Origin: Azolla pinnata
Lineage: Eukaryota; Streptophyta; Polypodiopsida; Salviniales; Salviniaceae
Assembly: GCA_037176905.1 (NCBI GenBank)
Contig: JBBBWG010006980.1
Span: 5,240 to 25,815 of the forward strand
Length of the DNA stretch: 20,576 nucleotides
Reading direction: 5' to 3'
Shown: piece after piece, positions 7,740 through 20,082 of the stretch
Position numbering within the stretch: position 1 is the first letter of the stretch
How the letters are laid out: each line of letters begins with the position of its first letter
Made by a program: the position numbers and the translations under genes
Notes under the pieces: model-generated
The model's database searches: none
What the model was told of the DNA's origin: nothing
Seen by the model: only the letters and a program-made list of their open reading frames with translations

Positions 7740-10700
7740 AATCTTTGCTGCTGAATCTAGTGATTGTATGCTGCTCATTGACCTGAGACGCTTCCCGTGG
7801 AACCTTCCGATCACCTTCACCAACTCTACCACCTTCAGCTGATGGTTTTGTCATTGCCTTCTTCATGTCATCGCTATAGCCGAATGATATAACCTCACAC
7901 ATGGTTTCCACTCAGAAGCAGCTGATTCCACTGCCTAGAGGCCCAGCAACACAAGAATGCACAAAAAAGTCCTTAATAACACCACCAATTAGTCGTGTAC
8001 ACTACGTTACATCTAAAGTTATATCGGTAATTTGCACAAATGTTTCCGAATGCGTTGCGCCTACGACCCTCACCTAAATAATCGAATCCTCTCCAAAATT
8101 ACAAGTTTTGGTCGGAAAAAAGGTGATTGGTCATTCACTTCTCCGTCTGCCAGCACTTATCTACCATCCACTCCCTGATGCTGAAATCAATCTGTCACTT
8201 TGTCCATCTTCCAATCGCTTTGGATCTTCCTTATCCACTTTCGATTAGGCCACGTAATGTGGGTTCCTTGCCTTCTCCACTATCATCAAAACTCCACAAT
8301 CATCAAAACTCCACAATGGCATACATGAATGCACGTAAGTTGGGGGCCGCTCATAAACCTACGTACAATGAAGCGACAACAATAGCTTGTATTTTAATCT
8401 TGGTGTTGATCCCCCATTACCTTTTTGTATAAGGCCAAAGGTTATAAAAGCTTAATCATAACATTTTGTCTAAATGCTTATGATACCTGCATTTGAGGGG
8501 TTAATTGATTGACTTTTGGCTTGATTGAGGTTGTTCATTGATGAACTGATTACCGTTTATCGATAAGCTTCTTGTTCTCAACTTTTGAATTCGTCTAGGC
8601 TTTTTGTTGTTGGAAGATCCAAATAGTGATCCTATTCACTTGAGCCAAGTCAAAAAGTTAAAATTTGCCTCGATCTCTTGTTGTTTTATCTTCGCTTTCG
8701 CTTTATGACCATGTTTAGACAATTATCATTCCCCTCATTCTTCTCAAATTATTGTGTCACAGGCATTTAAACAAAATGTTAGAGTATTAAACTTTCAACC
8801 TAGCACACTTGTAACAAAAAGTCTCAAATACTAATGTCTTATTTTATTTATGAGCATATTAAAGCACCTAAATGGCATAATGGCATGCATGCATGTATGT
8901 GCCACGTTTACTATTTAAACAAAAGAAACTTAAAAGGCTTTACACCATTATGGTTGCAACTATTACTTTTTGAAACTCATAAACAAAATAGACTCGAAGA
9001 TAAGAAAAAAAACGATATTATTACAAGAGCACTCCAACTACAAGAACACTGAAAACTAATTAAAATTCCTCACTTGGAACTGCGACGTTTACTACGCACA
9101 TTCGTGATCTCTCATAAGATAAATGATGTTGTGCCGTTCCTCAACATCTGTCTCACTATTTAAGCGTTATGCTGTTACTTTTGCCCCGGATCAAGTTGTT
9201 CCATCACCTTTTCCAATTCATCTTTGCTAAAGGGCCAAAACATAAGGTATACGCTATTTTGAATTCAAAGATCATGCATAACAAGCTGCACTACCTCATA
9301 AATTAGGTTGGATAAATACTTCAAGGTAGAACACAAGGCCCAAAAAAAAGTATCGCCAATATCACAGCAAAAATTTCATCATAAGTATACAAGAGTCAAA
9401 GACAGAGACTCATGGAACTCGTTAAAAAGCCCCTTCCTGTTTCTTATATTATCTTCCGAGTCCATTGTGATCTATTAGTTTTTATCGTGACATTGTGAGC
9501 TGGCATGGTTACCATCTACATCGAGGAATCTATACGTTTGTTTCACCTCCATAAATTAGTCAAGTTGGGATGCTAATTTACATGCACTTTCGTCTATAAG
9601 CACTGTTTTCGGCCCTTCAAGTGCCATCCTTCATTTTAGCATTCTTTCATAATGCTTTGATTATCTCCTCTTTCACAAGAACTATCCTACTACCTTTAGG
9701 CCAAATAGGGCATAGGTTTGCTATAATGGAACCCAAGCAATTAATAATAGACCTAAATGTCAAACTTGTATATAAAGTTCTTGTGGGCCTCTTGTAATAT
9801 ACTTACCTCTACGTTCAATAGATACATTCGTATATCTAGCTTCTGACTTTAATAATTCTCTCTACAAATGTTTTGTATTTGTTCTCTTAAGCTCTTATTT
9901 CCATACATACAAATAGACATATACTCTCCCTCTACCAATCTACCAATACTCGTACTTACATAACACAAACACTACCAAGCACACTCATCACTTTAAAACT
10001 CTCGTATATATGCTCACATGTATACACTATTACCCATGTACATTAAAATGCTAGCACGTATATACCATCAAAACACACAAGTATTCGGGAAACACAGTAA
10101 ACAATGGCCCCTATGATTCGAACCTCACAGTCTCAATAAAAAGATCAAAAAAGAACCTTTGCTCGGTTCCATGCTCTCTGGCCTCCCCTCGTACAAACTT
10201 GAGAGCATATGTGGCCACCTAGCACTACAAAATTAGAAGCTCTCAACATCAGCCTCCGCCAATCTAATCCAGCACCTCAATTTCATTCTAATCGGTTTCA
10301 ACAAATGACATGCCCCAATGTTGGTAACTACACATGTATACGATAGAAGTAATGAGGCTCAAACAAGTGCTACTCTTCCATACATTGAGGTAGCATCTGA
10401 TTTTGGAAAAGATGTAGAGAGATGTCATTCGTAGTTCTCTAGGACTGCAAGACTTAATTTGCATGCTCATATTACAATCTCACATACACCGAAGCTTTAT
10501 TTGATTTACCTATATATCAATAACCACCTATACTACTAAGTATAGAAATATTGCTAATGTGGTCATAAAGATCATAGTAGCCTAGAAACTCAGTCAATTG
10601 ACTCCACGTTCAGCTTATTTTGCAAGATTTTTCTGAGCGACTTCAAACTATTACCTACAAATCCATTGCATAACTCGATTCAGACACAAATCCTGACTGT

Positions 10701-11360
10701 TGATAGTGTTTCTGGTGTCAAATTCACCCGTCCACCACTTGGAAACACCACGAGGATGCTCCCCATTTCGTAACCTAACTTCTAACTGACTTTTTGTGTT
10801 ACTAGAAATGATTTCCTAACAAATAGAGTCAAAACAGTTCAGCTGAACCCAAGCAATGTTTTATAAAGTGGTAAAGTGGAAAGCTACCAACCAACAAGAG
10901 GGCTTACAGAGGCAATGGGCACAAATCAGATAATGCCTCTCCTTTCATAATAGATGAGCATTCCATTATTTCTATTCCAAATGCTCAACCAATGTTCTTG
11001 AATCCAAAAAATATTGACGCTTGTCATAGAGTAACCTATCCATAGCAATGACAAGGCATAATAATGGATGGATGAAAGACAGGTAACATGTAATGCAAGA
11101 TTTTACACCAACAGGGCAACCTGCCTTGGCATGCACAGATTAGTCAACTAAATGCTACAACATCATTACTCATGTTGTAAGCCCTATTAGAGCTTATCAA
11201 TTCAGGTAAGTGACCCCTACAAGGTCTCTGAACCAGACTTGAAAATTGCATCCCCAAGCGATTGTCTATCATATTACAACGTTCCAAAACTTTGTCGAAT
11301 TCTCTTCATAGACTGTTTGCCTATTCTTAACAAAACCGCCATCGTTTTTTTTTTATGAAT
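7740..11360. other. AT-rich intergenic DNA with no supportable gene
   Basis: This stretch lies between the CAO upstream region and the 3' side of the HUA2-like gene. Scattered open frames of 60-100 codons have no recognisable domain, plausible splicing or biased composition. I see no intact transposase, reverse transcriptase or rRNA. A 17-bp unit (atcatcaaaactccaca) is tandemly duplicated at 8282-8315. Old, decayed transposon sequence is possible but cannot be shown by eye. Confidence 0.55.
8282..8315. repeat. 17-bp perfect tandem duplication
   Basis: The unit atcatcaaaactccaca occurs twice head to tail (8282-8298 and 8299-8315) with no mismatch. It is a small local slippage duplication in intergenic DNA. 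Confidence 0.9.
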
Positions 11361-11600
11361 CTCGCAGCTATCATCTCTTGTAAATTCATTGTCACTTATT
11401 ACTTGCAGTTGTTTCACTTCTAAACTCTTCCTTTCGATGCCCTCACTGCATTATCTTTCTCTAGGTTCTTTCACCCATAGCTTGCAGCTATCGTCTCTTG
11501 TAAATTCATTGTCACTTATTATTTGCAGTTGTTTCACTTCTAAACTCTTCCTTTCGATGCCCTGACTGCATTATCTTTCCCTAGGTTCTTTCACCCATAG
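11361..11600. repeat. 120-bp tandem duplication
   Basis: Positions 11361-11480 and 11481-11600 are head-to-tail copies of the same 120-bp block, differing at five sites by my count (about 96% identity) with no indel. Both end in ttctttcacccatag. The unit shows no convincing coding frame. The high identity points to a recent duplication. Confidence 0.93.
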
Positions 11601-12865
11601 ATCATATTCTCATCTCCACTGTGCATCAAGTATCTTATTACCTTCTATTGGGAATTCATAATATCATTTATCCTCCCTCTATAGCCTTCCACTAGAAACC
11701 TTCCTTAAATATTACACTCTTTTCTAAATAGATGCACATCAAGCATTTTATTATGGTCTATCACGAATTCATCATCATTTTCTTCTGTCACCTTCACTAA
11801 AAAAACCTCCCTTAGATACTCCTTACACTCTTATTCCACTGAACAAGTAAAAAACCTTCATGGGACCTTTTAAATAAGGAGCTTACCGGTTGTTACATGA
11901 AACCTGTTTCCATCATGTTCCAACTCCTCATTAACAAAAAAATAGTATCACTATTCCAAACCTAGAAGCTTGAGTAAATTTATTTTAGCTACAAAAACGG
12001 TGAGTTTATTTTGTATGATACAAACATCACTTAAATAACATTTCATGACTATGTTAAATTTGACAAAGTGCTCATAGTTAACTGGGGGATCAAATTAAGT
12101 TGCTTTCAAAGAACAGAGTTTGAAAGACTCACCGTATATCAGCAATCCATCACCAAGTGCATGCACATATTCATTAAATTATTCATTGTCTCGGTTTCTT
12201 CCTCTCTATGTCGCTATACTGCATTATGTAAAAAATAAGAAAGGACAACCAGAAAACTTAACAGAACTATATGTATTCATTCATGGAAAGGTTCATCTTT
12301 AACTCTAGGCAGAGTTAGGCACCTAATGTATATACATGGTGATATATACATTGAAGAACGATAATCTCTAGGGTAGTCTTTACTCCACCATATGCATTTC
12401 AAATCAGTTAAGACATGAACAGCTGAGAGCACTGACCTCGATGAGAGTGCATGCTTGAGTGTATACATCCGCAATGGCAGACTCAAAAAGTACAACTTTG
12501 TACAAGTCTCAAGAATCCAGAGTCTAGATTTTTGTGAGGAACTGAGTATGAATTTGCAATGTCCAATAAAAGACAATTTAAGAAACCACGAGCTGAAGTC
12601 ATCCCTGTCAACAGAATACTGAACTCAACTGAGCTTAAAAAAAAGTAAATATGATGCCATTTTTTAAGAGAAACAGTCTCCATATCGTTTTTACCTCATC
12701 TAAGCATGTTTTCTATGTCATTGCCTCCATTTCGTAGTTGCATCATTATATCTGGCCACATGTTGAGAATTGGCCTCATTCACTACAAAAACATGTTTAA
12801 ATTAGACCATTGAATAGATTAAACCCCTTCTGGATATATTGAATCCCACAAAATTATAATGGAAA
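11601..12865. other. Intergenic DNA and probable 3' UTR of the HUA2-like gene
   Basis: No gene is supportable. The right-hand part (about 12300-12865) lies directly downstream of the proposed stop codon of the HUA2-like gene and probably contains its 3' UTR. A splice-bounded segment at 12782-12695 (TTTTTGTAG acceptor, GAG/GTAAAA donor, minus strand) could be an alternative last exon or a UTR exon. The rest is AT-rich and featureless. Confidence 0.45.
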
Positions 12866-15800
12866 CTAATCATTCAGCTGCCACATATTTTTTGTTATAT
12901 AGCCTGAACTTGTTTCATGGACAATCTCATGTTTCCTACAAATTGCACAGGTGAAGCTTTCTACTCCTATTACAACACCTGATTGTTGCGTACCCAAGGA
13001 TGACGCATGTGAATGATTACTCCAGCTTGTACCATGATTTAATGCACTTTGTCCTGCACCAGTACAAATCTGTTAAGTACAAATAAAGAAAAACTTAAAG
13101 AGTTATTTAATAGTTTTTCCAATTCAACAATAGCTATTCAAGAAGTGCAAACATGCAACATCCTCATTAAATCAAATTTTACCTCTATGAAAGGAGGAAA
13201 CATGCCTCTGGAGCCTCCCAGCACTAGAAGCAGTACATGGATAGAGATGATCTTGCTGACCTTTTACACTTGATAATCTGTTACCTCCCTCCATAGACGG
13301 TGAGGAATATTCAGGCAGTGGTTTTGGGTTCCCATAACGAAGAATCCTGGGAGACATAGAAGTTTGTGACTGTATGTGTGGATAGGGTGGTTGATAATGT
13401 ACAGCTCCATGGTAAGTCTGATGGCTTTGCAATGTATTGTGTGAATCAGAGTGAGAATAATGCAATTGAGAAACACATTTTCCTCTCTGGATTGGAGAGT
13501 TATGTGAAGGATTCTTATGAAATGGCAAGATATCTTGCACCGGGTGATAATGCAGCTGAGAATACTCATGCATGTATGATTTACCATCAGTAATATTGTG
13601 ACCATGAAAATTTGCTATTGTAGAATTTGCATTCTCTTGTTCTCTACACATAAAATTATTTACAAAACTATGTGCTTCCATTGTAGGTGAGAATTCAGAA
13701 GGGGTCGAGTTTCCAAATGAGGATGCGACTGGCACAACATAGGAAGGATACGGTGCTGAAGGCAGTGGTGGTGGAGACAATGGAGATAATGGTGGAGGAG
13801 ATAGTGGCAATGGAGGTGGCGGTGATGAGGGCAATGGAGGAGGTGATGAGGGTGGATCTTCTGGAGGAAGTGGTGGAAGAGGTGCATCATCATGCATCAA
13901 TTCTTTTTCTTCAACGGAATCTGTTCTTCGAGTAGGATCAGGACATGCATCTTCCATCTCTAGTTCACCGTCCACATCTTCTAAAATATGACTTTGTTTA
14001 TCAGGAGTTCCTTCCAATGGTATTCCTGCTTCACTAATAGTTGTACCATTTGGAAAGAAACTCTCCCCTTGTTTTCTAACACCGGGAGAGTCAACACCAT
14101 CCTCTAACATGCAAGAGCTAAGGAATCCATTCAACCCAAAAGTTGCATTGCTGTGAAGTTTTCAAAAACACATTTAAAATTCAGATGCTACGAATATGAG
14201 AAAAACAACTATATTATTTATGCTTCTAAAACCCTTCAAACAAATCCACTCTCTTACCTTCCATACTCATCAACACACATCCCTTCCATCTCCCTAATGG
14301 GGTCATCTAAAGCACGTTCAAAACGTGCAGGCCTTCTCAATGTTATGTCATCAACTTTGTCATCAATCTGCTGAGACTCCAATTCATTGACATACCCACG
14401 TAAAACTGACTCATCCATGACTTGTCGATCAATCCAGATATGCAAAACCTGGATACACACAGAAATTGTTACAATTATGTGTCAAAAAGTAAAACAATGA
14501 AATTCTCGGCCTGCTCCACAAGCTCAGGAAACTTGCATGTTACATATTATTAGTGTATAGTACACTTTGTAACCAAACTGCTAAGACCATATTGAAACAA
14601 TGCAAAAGTATAGGACAAGATAAGACATGCAAATAGAGATAGTGGCACCTAACTGAATCTCTTGCATATAATGTTATGGGCATATCCTTAGGAACCAATT
14701 TATAAGGCTAATTTAAATGGCTTTAAGGGTAAGATAAACAGGAAACCGGTTATCCTAGGCTAGGACAAACTCATAGGATCAGGAACCCTAGAAGTTCACC
14801 TATATAAAGGGGACTAGCTACCTACTTCCATTACGACAACTTGAGACGATGTGAAGACTCTTTGTCATCAGATTCGTACTTGTCAACTTCCAAGGTATAA
14901 TCCAAGGTAATATTCTCTGGTATGGGACACACAATATTTTGGATTCATCTTCAGTCATTCGCTCGGGGGTGCTTGGTGTCATTAAGCACCCTTAATCCAT
15001 TTTATTCTCTAATCTTCTTTAATATTGCTCATCATTAGTAGATCTGTAATATAGAATGCATGGAGCTAACCTCCCAAAAGACATAAAGTAAGCATTTACA
15101 TCATTACTTCATGTCTAATGTATTTAGTTTGTGCTTGCAATCATATTAATCTTTAAGTGAGAAACCTAGTTCACTGGTTTTAAATAGTCATAACTGTATA
15201 GTACTAAGTACATGTTTTCACATAAAATGAAAAACTCCATTTATCAGTAAATTATCAGTGGTTATATTTTATGAAATTGTTATTATTTTTATTGTGAAAA
15301 ACTATTTACTAATCTGAGAATGCATGAATGAAAGAATATTGATAAACGCTTATATAATGTTTTAATCATTTCGTATGTTTTTGCTGACATTTTACTGAGA
15401 AACCTTATGCATCAGTTCTAGAAAAGTCTATGACCTAGGTTGAAATTTTAAATCTCACATGACTGTAATTTTAAAACCTCGCTTTGAGCAGCACTCTATT
15501 GCTTGTATTATGAAGTATGCAAGCAAAATTACCACACATTACGTAAGCTCATTCAAACATAACTTACAGCTCCATAAAGACACCTGCATGATCTCAAATT
15601 TCTAACATTACAATTTCATTTCTTAAAATGCAGAAGTGCCAAAAATTTTAGCATACAATGCCTTGTAGTGGAGCAACATGATGCTGACGACCTTATAAAT
15701 AAGTAGCAGGACATTATATTTACCTTCAAGCACTGCAAACGATTCTCCTGGGCTGAACTTCCTTGGGGTGCAACCGCATGCAGTATTCTGGATAATGACC

Positions 15801-18800
15801 CTTCCACTGAAGCACGATAAACTGCTCCTGAGAAAAGTGAGAGTTATTAAGCCTATCATTGTTCAGTGCAAATAACATATTTGAAGAACCTAACTTACCC
15901 TGCATATTCCTGGAAATCTGTGTGATAGAATCGACAAGATAAAATAAATTCAATCGATGACTAAGGCTTTGTTCATTTTCTAATCGCTGCACAATAATGT
16001 CTATAACCTGTTTCAAAATCACATCCGTTATAACTTTCTTACAATGCAATCAAGCTTAAAGATATCAAATAACATTTATATGGCACTTTAAATTCAAGAA
16101 AGAAACACAATCGATATGAGTTAAATTAACAATATTTGAGAGAAACTCCTTGGTACTTAATGACCTCATAACAGACAAACACCCAGAGAACCTGAAATTC
16201 AGAAATAAAGCAAAAGACAAAGATGAATGTGTTGTGTTTATAACCAGGCAACGGATAATCTTAGTTTCATCATAGTGCATGCACCATTCCAAATGGTCTT
16301 TGTGAATATACGAAGTTAAATAGAGCTAATGCTTGAACTTGAACAAGTTCTGATTTCTTACTAGCAGCAACCAAATATTAGGTTATGTTCATGACTTGGA
16401 TGGCACATAAACTCAATCGTTTCGATTTATAAGATATCCAACTGGACACCATGGAAAAATAATGGGATTTATAGGAACCCTCACCATTCGGAAAAGGAAA
16501 AAAAAATCTGTAAGTTTGATAGTGAGATATGATTCACCAACCTTACTAATACTGGTCTACAATTTTTCCCCATTGTAATTTTACATATACTTTAGGTGTT
16601 GCAAACAGTATTCTGAGACAATACAAATTACAAATTTCTCAAGGTATAGGTAAGTACAGTGGAACAGAAAACATTAAGCCATTTGAATGAGCAAAGTTAA
16701 TAACTTTTTAGTTGAAAAGGTACCTGATCAACAATGCCAAGTCTTGCACAATCAAGAGCATGGCGTGTAGCACGTGCAATGCTATCTTTAGCTCGTGATA
16801 ATGTCTCTAACATTCCTTGGAAAGTGTCTCTAGCCATCAAAGCTTCCATCTGGTCTTCAGCAACTATAAACTCCCTATTTTGGTCCTCCCTTATCTCCAA
16901 TGTGGCCTCCATTCCATTGACACTATTTCCCAAAATCTCACCTGAAGCATCTTGAGGAACATGTGAGAAATCCGTGGAATTTTGAGTTTGCCCATGAGGT
17001 TCACTGCCAGGGGTTGCCTTTGTAGAAGCACTAAAAACAACTTCAGTTGAAGCTTTATTCATCTCCAGAACCTTTGAAGTTTCTGCTAGACGCCTTTGCT
17101 TTTCTTTTGCTGCTTCTACCCTGCATAATTCAGAATTAAAGTAAATGTTCCACATGTTCATGTTTCCCCAAAATCCCCCATATCAACCCCCCCCAAAAAT
17201 GAGATGTACCATTCTTCCAATATTTCACATGGAACATAGAACATATCATCACCCCTCTCTCTCAATGTGTGGCAAGGGATTTCGAAATAATGAATCCAAG
17301 GGAGCAATAAGAACCTCCCTATATTTCCAAGATTTCCCTTAAAATATTTTTTTCAATTCATCTAGGAAAGAGGATAAATAATCACTTACGCTGCTCTGAC
17401 ATTGTTAGTATTGGATTCTGATTGCACTTTAGAAGCATCCGATTTCAGAGATCGACCTCTTACGCCTGAATTATTGATACTGTTTATTGTTGGTTTCATA
17501 TCTAACATCACGCCTGTACTACTAGAGTGATTTACAAACGATTGCTTCACCGCTTGATCCTGGTGTGTTTGTGTAATTCCATGTACAAGTTCCTGAAAAT
17601 TCCCATCACGATGATGAGCATTCTTTGACTTAAATTTATGCTTGTGGTAATAATCCTCTGTGTAGTTAATCCTCGTTTCCATAAATTTTCCAGTTTCTGA
17701 TCTCTTCACAGATATTGCAGCCTCACTGTAATGCTTCAAGTTCACCTCACTTCCACCCATACTGAGTTTTCGTTCAGATTTTACAATATCAAACTCTTGC
17801 TTAGTGTGACTGTGTACCTGTAAACCATTAGTTTTCTTAAGGAAAACCTGTTCATCTGATTCACAACCATGAAACCTTTTCAAACTGTTCTTGTAGACAG
17901 AGTTATCAGAAAATATCACCTTTTCCTCCTTTAGATTCCTATATGTTTTAATTTGATTGCTCTTGACATGCTCCATCTTTCTTGCGCTCAACGTTTCAGA
18001 TGAACATGAATTCATCCCAGCAAGTGCCCCCAGTCTACGGTTTGACGGTAAGGACATTGCCTCTCCATCAGCAGTATTTCTTACACGATATTTCTCAGCC
18101 TTTGGAGGAAGGCTGTTGTCTCTTTGGGAATGATATTTGGATTTATCATCTGAACAAGGCGATAAGATATTTGATCTATCAAAGGCAAGACCCTTTTTTC
18201 TTTTCAGATCAAAACTTGTTGGGGAGTTTATTTCCAATGGTTTTTCTATTGCACTCTTTACACTGTTCTTACTTGAAGACAGGCTGGCTGAACCCTGCTT
18301 TTTTACAGAGCAATGCAAAGATATGTCTTTACCCTTGCAATCTGCCTTGAATGTGTGTCCGGTACTTCCAGTCACCTTTTGACAGAGGTAAAAATAATAA
18401 TAAGTTCAAGCAAGGGTAACACAAATAGTGCAAAAAAAAGTAAATACTTAAAGCAGCAAAGAATGAATTTTATTAATAAACACCAACCACGCACCTGTGA
18501 ACTTAACAGTGACTGGTTTTGTGAGGGGGCCGATGCTTTTTTGAGCCTTCGGTATCCCACAATGGTTGACTGATCCTGTGTCTCAAGTTCATTTGATGGT
18601 TCGTCCTCCTCTGCTTCACTTTTCCTCTGTTCTTTGTAATCTTTAAGTACTTCTGATTCTCCAGAGGTAAGCTTATGACCATTAGATTCCCCACACTGTT
18701 GAGGAGACATCTTCTTCCTAGAAAAATTTGAATCGCTACCAGAAAGTCGTAAACTTGCTTCATCAGCTAGGTCTTTCATATTTGGAGGAGTAAAGTTCTT

Positions 18801-20082
18801 TGAACCATCAACACGTGCAACAGTTTTTTTACGCTTCCTGTTACTGTGGACTTCTTCAAGCTCTTCAAAAGCTTTCCTTACACAACCATTACCGATATCA
18901 AAGCTCTGGCCTTCTTTTAATTCTGTTAGTGCCTCTTTCAACATATCATCATCTTCCTCTTCCTTGATCTTCTTATGATCAACATCTGACAATATGAACT
19001 CATTAGTCTCAATAGACAACCTTTGTTCAATTTTTCTACTGCCAACACTTTTGCCAAAGGTCAATTCTTTATCCGCTTCACAAATTTCTTTTACAGCCCG
19101 ACTAAAATCTGAAATAGTACTTTTGAGTGATGTTTTCTCCACCAGAATTTTCTTAATATCCGCAGTGAATGCCTTCACATCTACCGGTTGAACAGATCCT
19201 CTACATGGAAAGATAGAGATTAACATGTGAAGCAAGAAAAACGAATGGCTGATTGAAAGCCTACAAGTTTGTTAATTAAATTGAGCCCCTACAGACCAAG
19301 AATGTTACACACACATCAAATGTCTATAAGTGTAAACATGTGCACTCAGACATACATATATGTACACAGAATGAGCGTGAAATGGATAATAAATCTAACA
19401 GAGATGGAGAATGGAGTTACTTACATCTGTTGTGTGCCAAAGAAGCTAACAAATACTTTCCGGTGGTCCTTTGGCTGGCCGAATTTTTCTGGTTCACTCA
19501 CCTGTAACGGAGATATTCTGATTATGATATAAAAAACACAGATCATCGAATATTTGACCAACAAACTTTAAATAGAGAAGTCAACATCATGATTGCCAAA
19601 TTTAGGTTCAGCTATTGTGTTAAACATCCCACCCCATCAATGCTTGAAGCATCAAAATCATTTTCTCCTCATAGCAACTCCCATTGCATAAATATAAATT
19701 CCTCCGAAATCAGCTTCTGAGAATGTTCTATTCTACTACTGTTTACTACAATTTTCTACATCTTTCACCTGTTGATGCTTCCTTCAACTTCAATTCTTGA
19801 AGCATCAAAATCTCTTTCTCCTCATAAAATCGCATATCAAAAATATGAATTTCTCACAAATCAGCTTCTGATGTATCATATCTTACCTATCTAACTTCAA
19901 GAGCATCACTTTAATTTCAGAAGGAATCCAAAATTCACATTTAACACGTTGATCTATCAACATCTTACCTTTGCAGGCCACCACGGATGTCCTTTCACCT
20001 TAGCAAGCACAAGATCACCAACACTCCATACACAGTTCGAGACAGTTGCAACCCTAGCCCCTTTCTTTCGGAAAGGAGCCAT
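12866..20082 (-). CDS. HUA2-like (HULK) PWWP- and CID-domain protein, ten exons
   Basis: This is a HUA2/HULK-family nuclear protein; Arabidopsis members act in transcription and pre-mRNA processing, including of flowering regulators and AGAMOUS. Minus-strand exons: 20082-19969, 19501-19425, 19200-18495, 18375-17390, 17120-16724, 16007-15899, 15827-15724, 14448-14258, 14150-13183, 13053-12866. All junctions are GT-AG with consistent phase, totalling 3,840 nt (1,279 aa). The start MAPFRKKGARV fits the family. The PWWP domain (about 18-80) carries HPWWP at 32-36 and FFGTQQIGSVQPVDV. Residues 80-700 are charged, Ser- and Lys-rich and probably disordered, with a basic NRKRKK cluster. A CID/RPR-like helical domain spans about 718-870 (RDTFQGMLETLSRAKDSIAR; NRLQCLKVLHIW), a fold that can bind the RNA polymerase II C-terminal domain. 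Next come DDPIREMEGMCVDEYG, VDGELEMED and a proline-rich stretch (about 985-1030). Exons 1-9 are well supported. Exon 10, with its stop at 12866-12868, is the weakest part. Which HULK paralogue this corresponds to cannot be decided by eye. Confidence 0.92.
14672..15050 (+). mobile_element. Possible solo LTR or TRIM-like insertion in intron 7
   Basis: Within the 1,275-bp intron 14449-15723 a segment looks like a plant LTR. It starts near TGTTATGGGC (14672), has a TATA-type promoter (tatataaagggg at 14801) on the plus strand, and has a leader-like stretch after it. At 14967-14991 there is a perfect 8-bp inverted repeat (gggtgctt...aagcaccc) followed by T-rich sequence. I could not find a matching CA terminus or a target-site duplication, so the borders are approximate and the call is tentative. 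It runs opposite to the host gene. Confidence 0.3.
19643..19870. repeat. Degenerate direct repeat in intron 1 of the HUA2-like gene
   Basis: A block of about 75-78 bp beginning cttgaagcatcaaaatc and ending atcagcttctga occurs at 19643-19720 and again, with indels and substitutions, at 19796-19870. Just before the second copy, ttgatgctt (19772-19780) is the inverse of aagcatcaa (19800-19808), so a 9-bp-stem hairpin could form. It lies in the 467-bp intron between exons 1 and 2 and has no coding value. Confidence 0.8.

Noticed and set aside
9172-9240. Short minus-strand frame reading MFWPFSKDELEKVMEQLDPGQK in part
   Set aside because: It has protein-like composition but is only 22 codons long, with no upstream exon, conserved context or recognised family; it may be chance or a decayed fragment.
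10110-10135. A gattcgaacc motif resembling a tRNA T-arm
   Set aside because: No matching acceptor, D-arm or anticodon stem could be placed around it.
13366-13935. Plus-strand frames opposite the proline-rich exon of the HUA2-like gene
   Set aside because: They are antisense shadows of exon 9; the Met/Val/Glu-rich frame is the complement of the proline codons.
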